Position numbers and translations under genes: made by a program
Notes under the pieces: model-generated
Databases searched by the model: none
What the model was told of the DNA's origin: nothing
The model's input: the letters and a program-made list of their open reading frames with translations, nothing else
Source of the DNA: an uncultured Clostridium sp.
Lineage (GTDB): Bacteria; Bacillota; Clostridia; TANB77; CAG-508
Assembly (NCBI GenBank): GCA_900556455.1
Contig: USOV01000002.1
Coordinates: 1 to 44,543, forward strand
DNA length: 44,543 nt
Direction: 5' to 3'
In this document: positions 7,952-15,623 of the stretch, in pieces
How the letters are laid out: each line of letters begins with the position of its first letter
How positions within the stretch are numbered: position 1 is the first letter of the stretch

Positions 7952-9457
7952 TTATTTTGTATAGTATAAACCGTCGTCACTTAAATGCCATTCTCCTATA
8001 AAATCTATATATATACTATTATCTAGATTTACTGATGGTTCTAGTGCCTGGCTTCCGTTTCTTTTTAATGAGCCCCATACTCCATTTTGTTTTACGGCTA
8101 CATATCCGCATGAGTTTTGTTCTGTAGCATCTTCATAAATATAATCTACTACCACGTTTCCAGCTTTATCTGTAAAACCATATTTTCCATCTTTTTTGCT
8201 TAGGAATAAAGTATTTTGTGATAATATTTCTTTATTTGATTTTTCCTCAAATTTAAAGTTATAGTACTTGTATTCACTACCAGTATACATTTTTATATAA
8301 CCTTTTGTTACATTTATTTCCGATACTATTCCAGACAATTTTTCTGATAAATTATTGTCTAATATTACTGTTTCGGTTTCTGTTTTATCTGCTACTATAA
8401 AGTTTCCTTCTTCAACACAGTACATGTTACTATATTCAAACTCTTTCACTGTTTCGTTGTTTACATTTATTATTCCATATTTACCATCTTTTTTTGCTAT
8501 GTAATAAATTGAGAATGTATATTTTAGGTCTTCATAGTCATACCCTATAACTTGTTCTCCTGTTGTTTTTTCCAAACCAAATTTTCCATCCTTAGAAACT
8601 ATTACATTATCACCTTTTGCATATATGTATTCTTCTCCTTCTGATGTTTGTAATGTTTCTCCTTTATTATTTATTAATTGTGTGCTTCCATCTAATTTTA
8701 CTGCATATGTTTCATTAGAATCTAAGTATCTTATTTCATCATATTTTGGCTCTAAAATCAATGTTCCACTTGTGCTTATTACTCCATATTTTCCTTCTGC
8801 ATTTTGGACTAAATATTCAGATTTGTATCCTTCTTTCATTGTTTGAATACTAGTGTATTCAGTTTTTATAATTGTTTGTCCTTTAGCATTTACTAGTCCA
8901 ACTTTTCCGTCTTTTTCTACTATTATATTTTCTGTTACTCCTTTTAGAGAATTTATAGAATCATATTCACACTCTAAAACTGTTTTTCCATTAAAGTCTA
9001 TTAATCCATATTTGTCATTCTTTTTTACTCTTAATAAATTATCTTCAAACCATATATTTTGCTTTGAGTCGTAATTGTCTATTGCTTCTATTTTGTCATA
9101 GCCTTTTAATATTTCTTCATTTTTTTCATTTAAAACTTTTGTCTTGTATTCGTTTGTAGCATCTTGTACATCATATGTGCATACAAATATTGCTTTTTTA
9201 TTGTTTGGAATTACTATCATCTCATCGTAAGATGCACTGATTACGCTTTCGCCGTTATTGTCTATTACTCCCCATTTTCCATTTGTGTATACTGAGTAAT
9301 AACTTGCTGTGCGGAATGCATCTTCACTTGGATTATTTTTTAGTATTTTTACTACTGATGTTATTATCATTATTAGTACTACTAGTGCTATTATTACTCC
9401 TACTACTTTTTTCATATTTAGTTTCGGCTCGTTGTCATATCTTTTTCCTTTTGCCAT
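7952..9457 (-). CDS. Membrane-anchored WG-repeat protein
   Basis: 501 residues. A basic start (MAKGKRYDNEPKLNMKK) leads to one transmembrane helix (about 17-40), so the rest is probably outside the cell. From residue 60 on there are about ten WG-type repeats, each with a (K/N)(W/Y)G(V/L)I(D/N) start followed by G-K-x-V/T and a Y(D/E) pair: for example GKWGVIDNNGESVI, DKYGLIDFNGKTVL, GKVGLVNAKGQTII, GKYGFTDKAGNVVV. WG repeats are common in Firmicutes and Bacteroidetes and have no single known biochemical role. ATG 9457 follows AAGGAGGAAAGAAA. It looks monocistronic, with a hairpin behind it. Function unknown. No in-frame CGG although CGG trinucleotides occur several times out of frame. Confidence 0.85.
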   Translation of the reverse strand: MAKGKRYDNEPKLNMKKVVGVIIALVVLIMIITSVVKILKNNPSEDAFRTASYYSVYTNGKWGVIDNNGESVISASYDEMIVIPNNKKAIFVCTYDVQDATNEYKTKVLNEKNEEILKGYDKIEAIDNYDSKQNIWFEDNLLRVKKNDKYGLIDFNGKTVLECEYDSINSLKGVTENIIVEKDGKVGLVNAKGQTIIKTEYTSIQTMKEGYKSEYLVQNAEGKYGVISTSGTLILEPKYDEIRYLDSNETYAVKLDGSTQLINNKGETLQTSEGEEYIYAKGDNVIVSKDGKFGLEKTTGEQVIGYDYEDLKYTFSIYYIAKKDGKYGIINVNNETVKEFEYSNMYCVEEGNFIVADKTETETVILDNNLSEKLSGIVSEINVTKGYIKMYTGSEYKYYNFKFEEKSNKEILSQNTLFLSKKDGKYGFTDKAGNVVVDYIYEDATEQNSCGYVAVKQNGVWGSLKRNGSQALEPSVNLDNSIYIDFIGEWHLSDDGLYYTK

Positions 9458-9505
9458 TTTCTTTCCTCCTTAAAAATAACAATATATAGTATATCATAAA
9501 TTTGG

Positions 9506-10751
9506 TTATTTTTTCAATGTTTTTATGTAATCTTCATACATTTTTTTTGCTGTTTCTGGACTATCGTTTCCTGTGGCATTTTTTATAGGTGCAAATTCTT
9601 TTTCTCTTGCTACTCTTAATAATGTCATATCATCAAAAAATACAAAACCATCAAATATGAATTTTTCAAATTTGTATATAGGTTCTTGTACTACGTTGTC
9701 ATCTTCATTTTTAAATTTACAATTCTTTACAGCTGTATGGTATGGAAGTGGTCTACTGTCTATTATGTCTAATGCTTTTATATTAAATAGATGGTTTACA
9801 ATATTCATATCTCCAAATGCAAAATCTCCATTTTCATCTTTTTGTTCTGACATTTCATCAGGAATTTCTACATATTCGATTATTCCTGGTCTTCCATCTG
9901 TTTTTGCGAATACCCCTCCGCTTTCTTTTGCTGTTTTTTTGATTACAGATTTAGAGGCTATTAGGTTATTTTGTTTTATTGTTGCTCCTATTAGTAGTGG
10001 GTCTACTACTTTTACTAAAATATTATCTATTCCTGTAATTGATACCCATTCTGCCTTTCTTTTTTTCATGTCTTCAACAATGCCTTTTTTTATCATTGAT
10101 TTGTATATTTCACCATTTCCATTTGATGCAAGTTTTATTAAATTATCTTCTCCTATTAATAGTCTTCCGCCTTTACTAATTAAAGGAGTTTCTGCTTGTT
10201 TGAAAAATTTCACTTTTTCTTTTGGGTATCCAAAATAGTTCATTTTTTCAAAAAATTCTATTGTCTCATCATTATTCTCTTCACTTGTCATAACATAGTA
10301 TGGTATTTGTATCCCATATTTTTTATTAGCTTCTAGGAGTTGGTCCACTATTATTTCAAATAGAAATTTTCCTTTTGGTCCTATATCTATTTTAAAGCTT
10401 CCTTTTGGTCCTGTATGTCCGAAGTCTGGTTCCTTGTCCTCCTGCCATTGTTACAACTGCAAGTTTGCCTTCTTTTAAAACTTTTTCTCCAAGTTCTATA
10501 TATTCATTTTTTTGTTTTTGTTCTATGCTATCTGCAATTATTGTTTTTATTGGTTTTATATCACAATTTTTTTTGTTTCTATTTGTTTTTGTTTTGTCAT
10601 ATAAATCTTTCATTTCTTCAAAATTTATATCTTCAATTTGTTTTATTACTTCATTTTTTTTGTTACTGTCTAGTTTTTCCATATGTTTTACGACATGATG
10701 TTGATTGTATTTTTCTAGTATTTCTATTGCTTCTTTTTCTTCGTTTTTCAT
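9506..10751 (-). CDS. UDP-sugar (UDP-GlcNAc-type) pyrophosphorylase, interrupted by a CGG +1 frameshift
   Basis: The start is ATG 10751. The first 110 residues end in VVTMAGGQGTRL, the nucleotide-binding signature of UDPGP-family uridylyltransferases. CGG at 10421-10419 then breaks the frame, and without a shift the chain stops eight codons on. Skipping the C gives GHTGPKGSFKIDIGPKGK, which completes the family motif (GGQGTRLG...GPKG), and continues to TAA 9506 for 414 residues in all. The downstream frame has no start codon or binding site near the break. Family members make UDP-GlcNAc, UDP-GalNAc or UDP-Glc from UTP and sugar-1-phosphate; GlcNAc-1-P is the likeliest substrate from the overall length and motif but is not certain. 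A repeat element lies upstream. Confidence 0.85.
10419..10421 (-). other. CGG +1 frameshift site in UDP-sugar pyrophosphorylase gene
   Basis: Context ACC AGA CTT CGG ACA TAC. Skipping C gives CTT GGA CAT ACA (L-G-H-T), restoring the conserved glycine of the GGQGTRLG signature. The P-site codon CTT before a poorly read Arg codon resembles the yeast Ty1 site CUU AGG C. Confidence 0.85.
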
Positions 10752-10828
10752 GTTCTGTCATCACCTTTTTTTCAAATTCTTACATAATATAACATTTTTT
10801 TTAATATTTGTCTAGTCCCCCGTGTGGT

Positions 10829-11023
10829 AAATTGTAGTTTGTCGAATTCTAAAAAGAATTTGAAAACGTCCGCCCAATCTCGTCGGGGATTATATATTTT
10901 ATTTTTTCACTGCCCCATCCTAGAAACTGTTATTCGCAAGGCTCATACAGTTTCTACGGCGGTCACCCCGGAGTCGCTCAAAAATAAAATATATAAAACC
11001 CCTGCGTTGGGCTACTGTATTGC
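10829..11023. repeat. Long palindromic repeat element (full copy)
   Basis: GC-rich compared with the surroundings. On the plus strand the outer arms are CCCAATCTCGTCGGGG and CCCCTGCGTTGGG, followed inward by complementary AT arms (ATATATTTTATTTTT / AAAAATAAAATATAT). The centre holds a second stem TAGAAACTGT/ACAGTTTCTA with a 16-base loop, near 10921-10957. The first 56 bases recur at 44489-44543, and both ends recur at 7876-7912. It fills most of the gene-free stretch 10752-11087 and contains no open reading frame of note. It could be a MITE-like mobile repeat or a structured RNA. The rest of the stretch is AT-rich, with nothing else I can name. Confidence 0.7.
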
Positions 11024-11087
11024 TTTGTATTAAATTTAATGTTATTTTAAATTTGCATTTATTAGAGCCATAGATACAATATTATTG

Positions 11088-11663
11088 TTAATAAACAATT
11101 ATATTTTCTTCAGGCACATAATAAATAGAAGAAATAGATTGTTTTATATTTTCTTTTTCTTTATCAGAAATACCTGATTCTTCTTTTTTCTCTTCTCCTA
11201 TTACAATTTTTTCTATTTGTATATTACTTTTCTGAGGTTCTTGCTGTTTTTGTAATACACACAATTCTAGTTTTAAAATTGTTCCATAATTTTCTTCATT
11301 TTCTGTTTCTATTTCTAAGTCAATATTTTTTACGCTGTAATTCATTGCTTCGATTTTTGTTTTTATATCTGTTTTTAGTTTTTCCTTATATACTTCTTCT
11401 ATGTATTCATTTGTGTCTACCATTACTGGGCTACTTGTTTCAATAGTTTCATTATTTTCTATTTTAAAATATTTATTCAAGTCTAGTGTATTGTTATTTA
11501 TTTTTGATATTATTGGAAATACTATTGTGAATACTACATATATTCCTATTACTGTTTTTATGTATTTTTTGTTTTTTCCTTCTGGTAATATCATTTCTAT
11601 TATTGTGCATATTATTACAACTATTATTATTTTTTGTGCCCATGAATTTATTATTTCTATCAT
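11088..11663 (-). CDS. spoIIIAF: Stage III sporulation protein SpoIIIAF
   Basis: 191 residues. Two N-terminal transmembrane helices (about 9-27 and 34-54) with EMILPEGKNKKYIKTVIGIYVVFTIVFPII between them are characteristic of SpoIIIAF; the remaining part is a soluble domain with coiled-coil tendency. SpoIIIAF is part of the SpoIIIA-SpoIIQ channel that links mother cell and forespore. It lies directly after spoIIIAE in the canonical order. ATG 11663 follows TTTGAGGGAAAA. spoIIIAG and spoIIIAH normally follow but are not here: the palindromic repeat occupies the next stretch. Confidence 0.85.
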   Translation of the reverse strand: MIEIINSWAQKIIIVVIICTIIEMILPEGKNKKYIKTVIGIYVVFTIVFPIISKINNNTLDLNKYFKIENNETIETSSPVMVDTNEYIEEVYKEKLKTDIKTKIEAMNYSVKNIDLEIETENEENYGTILKLELCVLQKQQEPQKSNIQIEKIVIGEEKKEESGISDKEKENIKQSISSIYYVPEENIIVY

Positions 11664-11748
11664 TTTTCCCTCAAATCCGCCGCCTCTTATTGGGGTTAAA
11701 AAAATATATAAGCCCCCTATGTACAGCTATTAAACAAATAATTAATAA

Positions 11749-12896
11749 TCAACCGGAGCATTAACCCTGTGTTTGAAATTTTCAGCACTATTGCAATTCC
11801 TATTATCAATAATGCTGCTATACAAAACATTATTGCAAGTAAAATTTTAAATGTTCCTGCAATTTGTTCTAGCACATTTACTATTTTTTTATCTGCCAAT
11901 GGTTCTGCTATTGCAGCTGAAAGATTATATAATGCCATTAGCACTGTAAGTTTAATGATTGGAACTATACATATTCCTATTACTACTATTATTCCAACTA
12001 TTCCTACTGCATTTTTTATAACTGAAGTTGCCCCGAAGTACAGTATCAACAGAATCTCCAAGCACCTTTCCTACCACAGGAATAAATGTACTACTTGCAG
12101 TTTTTAAGCCTTTTATGGTTAATCCATCTACACTACTAGTTAAAGTTCCCTCGAGTGAAAGGGCACTAACAAACATTGTAAACACAAATCCTAATACCCA
12201 CACTATGCTAGATTTTAGCATCTTCGATAATTTTCCTATCTGAATTTTATCTGAAAGGTTTGATACTATTCCAAGTACTGTTGATATTAAAAGAATGGGT
12301 AGAACATACAAAGAAATTCCATTTCCAATAAAAACAATAGCTCCTAAAATTACTGGTTGCAAAGCACTTGCTGTAATTGCTGTTCCTGTTGTCATGACCA
12401 ATGCTAAAAGTAATGGAATTAATATATTTATGTATGCAACTAGATTTGTAATTGTTGTTTTTACCATGTCTATTACATTTGTAAAACTTGTCATTACTAA
12501 TGTTACAATAAGTATGTATTCCACATAATACGCCACTTGTGAGATACTATTGTTTCCTATATTTTCTCCTATATTTTTTAAGACTGCATGTATTACTATA
12601 ATTGCTAGTATTCCTCCAATGATTGTTATTGATGATACTATTTCATTTCCAAATAAGCTTAAAATACCCGAATACAGGGTTTTTGTATTTATTTTCCCAG
12701 ACACCGCAGATTTTAAAAGTTCTTCTATATCTACATCTTCAAAAATATCTTTTGTATATTTTTCTCCCTCTTCTATAAATGAAGATAAGTTTAACGCATC
12801 TAATTGTGATTCTATTAGCTGATTAGTAGCTTGTACTGTCCCTGGGAATAACATAATTATTAGAAACAATATTATTGTTTTTTTGTAAACACACAT
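11749..12896 (-). CDS. spoIIIAE: Stage III sporulation protein SpoIIIAE with two CGG +1 frameshift sites
   Basis: The start is ATG 12896, with a signal peptide (ending about VQA, residue 23) and then a polytopic membrane domain. Residues 1-287 end VLGDSVDTVL. CGG at 12035-12033 breaks the frame, and skipping its C gives GATSVIKNAVGIVGIIVV, the conserved continuation. The second part runs 93 residues to NTGLML, where another CGG (11755-11753) stands. Skipping its C gives Gly and an immediate TGA, for a total of 381 residues. If that last CGG were read normally, the chain would add 11 residues (to 11717). SpoIIIAE is a membrane component of the SpoIIIA-SpoIIQ complex. It lies between spoIIIAD and spoIIIAF as expected. 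Confidence 0.88.
11753..11755 (-). other. CGG codon at the end of spoIIIAE (shift leads to stop)
   Basis: Context TTA ATG CTC CGG TTG ATT. Skipping C gives CTC GGT TGA, ending the protein. The shift is not needed to keep the frame open, so this site is weaker evidence than the others, though it is consistent with them. Confidence 0.45.
12033..12035 (-). other. CGG +1 frameshift site inside spoIIIAE
   Basis: Context ACT GTA CTT CGG GGC AAC. Skipping C gives CTT GGG GCA ACT (L-G-A-T) and joins the two halves of SpoIIIAE without losing or adding a residue. Confidence 0.85.
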
Positions 12897-12910
12897 TTTA
12901 CCTCCATCTT

Positions 12911-13297
12911 TTAAGGTAATATTTTTACTATTAATTCTAATAAGGCAACTATTATTGGAATTGATATGCTAATAATTATTATTTTGCCTCCTAAATCTAT
13001 TTTTGTAGCAATTGCACTTTCTCCTGCATCATTACAAATGCTTACTGCGAATTCTGTAAGTATTGCTATTCCTGTTATTTTTAACAAAATTCCTAGATAT
13101 TCTGAATTTATTCCAGTTTTATTACTTAGGGTGGTTAATATGTTTATTATTCCTGCAAGTTTGTCCATACTTAGTGCAATTATTAGTACTCCTGCTATTA
13201 TTGATACATATATTGTAAATTCTGGTCTATATTGTTTAAGTATTATAATTATTATTAATGAAATTAAGCCTATTCCTATTATTTTAATTATATCCAT
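12911..13297 (-). CDS. spoIIIAD: Stage III sporulation protein SpoIIIAD
   Basis: I chose ATG 13297 (MDIIKIIGIGLI) with GAGGGACGAG just upstream; a TTG 12 bases earlier is less likely. The protein has 128 residues, close to the family length, with three to four hydrophobic helices. The helix pair containing KITGIAILTEFAVSICNDAGESAIATKIDLGGK is the conserved SpoIIIAC/AD signature (E-F-A-x-x-I-C-x-D-A-G). It is a membrane protein of the SpoIIIA-SpoIIQ channel. spoIIIAE follows after 14 bases. A perfect inverted repeat (13329-13376) separates it from spoIIIAC. Confidence 0.9.
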   Translation of the reverse strand: MDIIKIIGIGLISLIIIIILKQYRPEFTIYVSIIAGVLIIALSMDKLAGIINILTTLSNKTGINSEYLGILLKITGIAILTEFAVSICNDAGESAIATKIDLGGKIIIISISIPIIVALLELIVKILP

Positions 13298-13328
13298 CTC
13301 GTCCCTCAATTTCTAAATTTTTTATTCC

Positions 13329-13376
13329 AAAGCATAATATATTTACGGTGTTTCAAAAATAAATATATTATGCTTT
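13329..13376. repeat. Perfect 17-bp inverted repeat between spoIIIAC and spoIIIAD
   Basis: Arms AAAGCATAATATATTTA (13329-13345) and TAAATATATTATGCTTT (13360-13376), with a 14-base loop. It has no T-run typical of a terminator and sits inside an otherwise tight operon. It may be a mobile-repeat remnant or an RNA-processing or stability hairpin. Confidence 0.65.
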
Positions 13377-13387
13377 AGGCAAAAGAT

Positions 13388-13582
13388 TTATAAATTAAAT
13401 AATGTTCTTACAGTTTCAAATAGAGTGCTTATCTCCTTTATTACCATAGTTAACACAATTACTAATCCTGCAAGGGTTGTCATCATAGCTTGGTCTTCTC
13501 TTCCTGCCCTTACCAGTACTTGATGTAAAACAGCAACTAAAATTCCTATTGCTGCAATTTTAAATAATAATTCTATATTCAT
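13388..13582 (-). CDS. spoIIIAC: Stage III sporulation protein SpoIIIAC
   Basis: 64 residues, the usual SpoIIIAC size, made of two transmembrane helices (about 5-22 and 33-56) separated by the basic/acidic loop VRAGREDQAMM. SpoIIIAC is a small integral membrane subunit of the SpoIIIA-SpoIIQ complex. The position between spoIIIAB (12-base gap) and spoIIIAD is canonical. ATG 13582 follows GTGGAGGCAATAT. Confidence 0.9.
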   Translation of the reverse strand: MNIELLFKIAAIGILVAVLHQVLVRAGREDQAMMTTLAGLVIVLTMVIKEISTLFETVRTLFNL

Positions 13583-13594
13583 ATATTGCCTCCA

Positions 13595-14113
13595 CTATAT
13601 TAATATAATTACAATTGCTAAACCTATTACCATTCCTAATGTTCTATACATTTTTTCACTTTTTGATTTCTCTTTTTCTGCCTTTACTATTTGCTCATCT
13701 AAAAATTTACTAGTTAATTCTATTTGGTTTATTTGACCATCTATATCTGTTTGCCCTAAAAGTTTACTTAGGTTTTTTAGTATGCTTCTATCTTCTTCAT
13801 TTATGCTTAAAATATTTGTATCTACTGCCATGTTCCAGGCGTCTCCCGCAGCTAATACTTCCATATTACTACTTGCAAGTTTAAATATTTTACCTGTATT
13901 TGAATTTATTTGTTTTGATATTTCCTCAAAAATTTCTGGTATTGGCTCATATGTAAATTTTATTTTTGTTTTAAACATGTTTAATGCATTTTTAAATTCC
14001 TTTAATTCGCTTACTCTGTCTTCATATTTTTTTGATACTAGTATACCTATTGCTGAACTTGATAAAAATATACAAGTGTATATTACTATTTTTAATCCTA
14101 ACAAAATTGTCAC
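13595..14113 (-). CDS. spoIIIAB: Stage III sporulation protein SpoIIIAB
   Basis: 172 residues, the normal SpoIIIAB length. There is an N-terminal transmembrane helix (about 5-23) and a C-terminal one (about 153-172), with a helical cytoplasmic domain between them carrying SELKEFKNALNMFKTKI and an EKEKSKSEKMYRTLGMVIGL end typical of the family (resembling T2SS GspF-like helices). It belongs to the same channel complex and follows spoIIIAA after a short gap (14114-14140), whose restored stop is at 14141. No in-frame CGG. Confidence 0.9.
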   Translation of the reverse strand: MTILLGLKIVIYTCIFLSSSAIGILVSKKYEDRVSELKEFKNALNMFKTKIKFTYEPIPEIFEEISKQINSNTGKIFKLASSNMEVLAAGDAWNMAVDTNILSINEEDRSILKNLSKLLGQTDIDGQINQIELTSKFLDEQIVKAEKEKSKSEKMYRTLGMVIGLAIVIILI

Positions 14114-14140
14114 CTTTCCTTTTTTATTTTATAAATTACA

Positions 14141-15048
14141 CTATTCTCTATCAAAGGCATAAATTTTTTCAATTTTTCCCCTTTTTCCTTTGGATTTTAA
14201 AAATATTATTCTTTCAAATATATTTGTATCCAATAACTTTTTTAAATTTTCATTTAAATATAGTTCTTTTAGAGTTGCCCCGTGTGCTGTAAATATTCCT
14301 TTTATTCCGTGAACACATTGCTTCTCTAATAGCGATTATATCGTCATTGTTGCCAATTTCATCTGCAACAATTATTTGCGGAGCCATGCTTCTAATTAGC
14401 ATCCTCATTCCTATTGCCTTTGGTATATTGGATAATACATCTGTTCTACATCCAATATCATTTTGTGCTTCTCCTTTGTACATTGCCGAGATTTCCCCTC
14501 TTTCGTCAACAAGACCTACTGTTAATCCATTTAAAAATTCATTTCCGTTACTTATATTTCTTACAATATCTCGAAGTAGTGTAGTTTTTCCTGCACCGTG
14601 GAAGCGAGACAATTAAAGTATTATAGATGTTGCAATTTTCCATATTTATAATATAATGCAACATATTATTACTGCACCCTATTATTTGCTTTGCAATTCT
14701 AAAATTTAAACTTGATATGTATTTAATATTAATAACCTTATTGTTCTCTATAACACAATTTCCAGTTATTCCAATTCTATGCCCACCTTTAATTGTTATA
14801 TATCCTTCACATATTTCTTTTTGATATGAATAAATAGAATTTTCACAAATATTTTGCAAAGTTTCTAATATATCTTTTTGAGTTACTGCATATTTTATAA
14901 TTTTTTCATTAGCATTAAGCCTTAAAATAATATATTGATTATTCCTAATTCTTATTTCTTCTAGTAGTTTTATTTCTTCTTCTGTTATATTTTCTTTTAA
15001 AATCTTGGAAATACTTTTCGAAAAAAAATTTAAAATATCATAAAGCAT
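14141..15048 (-). CDS. spoIIIAA: Stage III sporulation ATPase SpoIIIAA with two CGG +1 frameshifts
   Basis: The start is ATG 15048. The first 150 residues hold the N-terminal domain (HRIGITGNCV, SLNFRIAKQIIG) and end in TLIVSLP. CGG at 14598-14596 breaks the frame exactly in the P-loop; skipping its C gives GAGKTTLLRDI, a complete Walker A motif. The middle part (96 residues) includes VGLVDERGEI, IVADEIG (Walker B) and AIREAMCS, then CGG at 14309-14307. Skipping that C gives GIKGIFTAHGATLKELY and an ending at TAG 14141. The total is 301 residues, close to the roughly 307 of B. subtilis SpoIIIAA. The family is a secretion-ATPase relative that drives the SpoIIIA-SpoIIQ apparatus. Read conventionally, the gene would give three fragments and no P-loop. 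Confidence 0.9.
14307..14309 (-). other. CGG +1 frameshift site 2 in spoIIIAA
   Basis: Context ATG TGT TCA CGG AAT AAA. Skipping C gives TCA GGA ATA AAA GGA (S-G-I-K-G) and opens the conserved TAHG segment and the C-terminal 55 residues. Confidence 0.88.
14596..14598 (-). other. CGG +1 frameshift site 1 in spoIIIAA, inside the P-loop
   Basis: Context TCG CTT CCA CGG TGC AGG. Skipping C gives CCA GGT GCA GGA AAA ACT (P-G-A-G-K-T). The residue encoded must be glycine for ATP binding, so Arg plus a later shift would not work. Confidence 0.9.
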
Positions 15049-15112
15049 ATATACTTCTCCTTAAACTAAGCATGTCCTTATTTTAATATATGCTCTCTGA
15101 TATTTTTTAGAA

Positions 15113-15481
15113 CTAAATTTTTACACTAATATAATCTTCATCTTTTAAATTGAAGTTTTCTCTAAAATTTATGTCTGATACAATTTCTATAACATTTGAT
15201 TTATGTGCTGTCTTTTCTGACCTTACTATATATGCTTTTTGCTTTAAAACTTTACATTCTTGTACATACACATCTTGTGTTCCACCATATTCATCTTTTC
15301 CTATTATCCAGTAATTTTCTAATTCATATGGTGTTTCTAATTCTATATTTAATGTTCCATGAAATAACTTAATTCCTGTTTTACTATAGAATATATTTTC
15401 TATCTTTTTTATCCAAAAATTTGCATTTCCTAATCCTTTTTTTACTTTGCCTTCTAGAATCATTTTCTTTTCCTCCATCAA
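15113..15481 (-). CDS. DUF120 / CTP-dependent riboflavin kinase-like protein
   Basis: 122 residues (121 if the second Met is used). The sequence follows the pattern of the archaeal CTP-dependent riboflavin kinase fold: GKVKKGLGNANFWI near the start, GTLNIEL near residue 45, and a C-terminal IEIVSDINFRENFNLKDEDY resembling I-E-I-x-x-x-x-L-R-x-x-L-x-L-K-D-G-D. Archaeal members phosphorylate riboflavin to FMN. In bacteria the domain is rarer and its activity is usually untested, so I name the fold, not the reaction. It is upstream of spoIIIAA in the same direction with a 64-base gap, and may be a separate unit. Confidence 0.6.
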   Translation of the reverse strand: MMEEKKMILEGKVKKGLGNANFWIKKIENIFYSKTGIKLFHGTLNIELETPYELENYWIIGKDEYGGTQDVYVQECKVLKQKAYIVRSEKTAHKSNVIEIVSDINFRENFNLKDEDYISVKI

Positions 15482-15564
15482 TAACTATTTTAGTACTATT
15501 TTGGGAATTTGTCCATATCATTGTAAATTGTAGCTTATCTTCTCTTGTTTTTTGTCGTTTTTTA

Positions 15565-15593
15565 TTGCAATTATTCGAAATTTGGTTTACAAT
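15565..15593 (+). promoter_or_regulatory. Promoter of udk
   Basis: Plus-strand TTGCAA (15565-15570), 17-base spacer, TACAAT (15588-15593). This supports a start of udk at ATG 15624, since the longer reading would begin upstream of the promoter. Confidence 0.6.
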
Positions 15594-15623
15594 ATATTAA
15601 ATGTGTATTATGGAGGTACATTT

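Noticed and set aside
9506..10348. Separate gene for the C-terminal part of the pyrophosphorylase
   Set aside because: No ribosome-binding site or plausible start near its beginning, and the N-terminal part carries the first half of the same motif.
10829..11023. CRISPR array or tRNA in the repeat-bearing gap
   Set aside because: No regularly spaced direct repeats and no cloverleaf with T-loop motif; the structure is one long nested palindrome.
11664..11716. Degraded palindromic repeat between spoIIIAE and spoIIIAF
   Set aside because: GGGG/CCCC flanking TTATATATTTTT resembles the repeat core, but the match is too short and AT-rich to claim.
11717..11748. Eleven-residue extension of SpoIIIAE past the last CGG
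   Set aside because: It depends on reading CGG as a normal codon, against the pattern in the rest of the window; kept as the alternative end.
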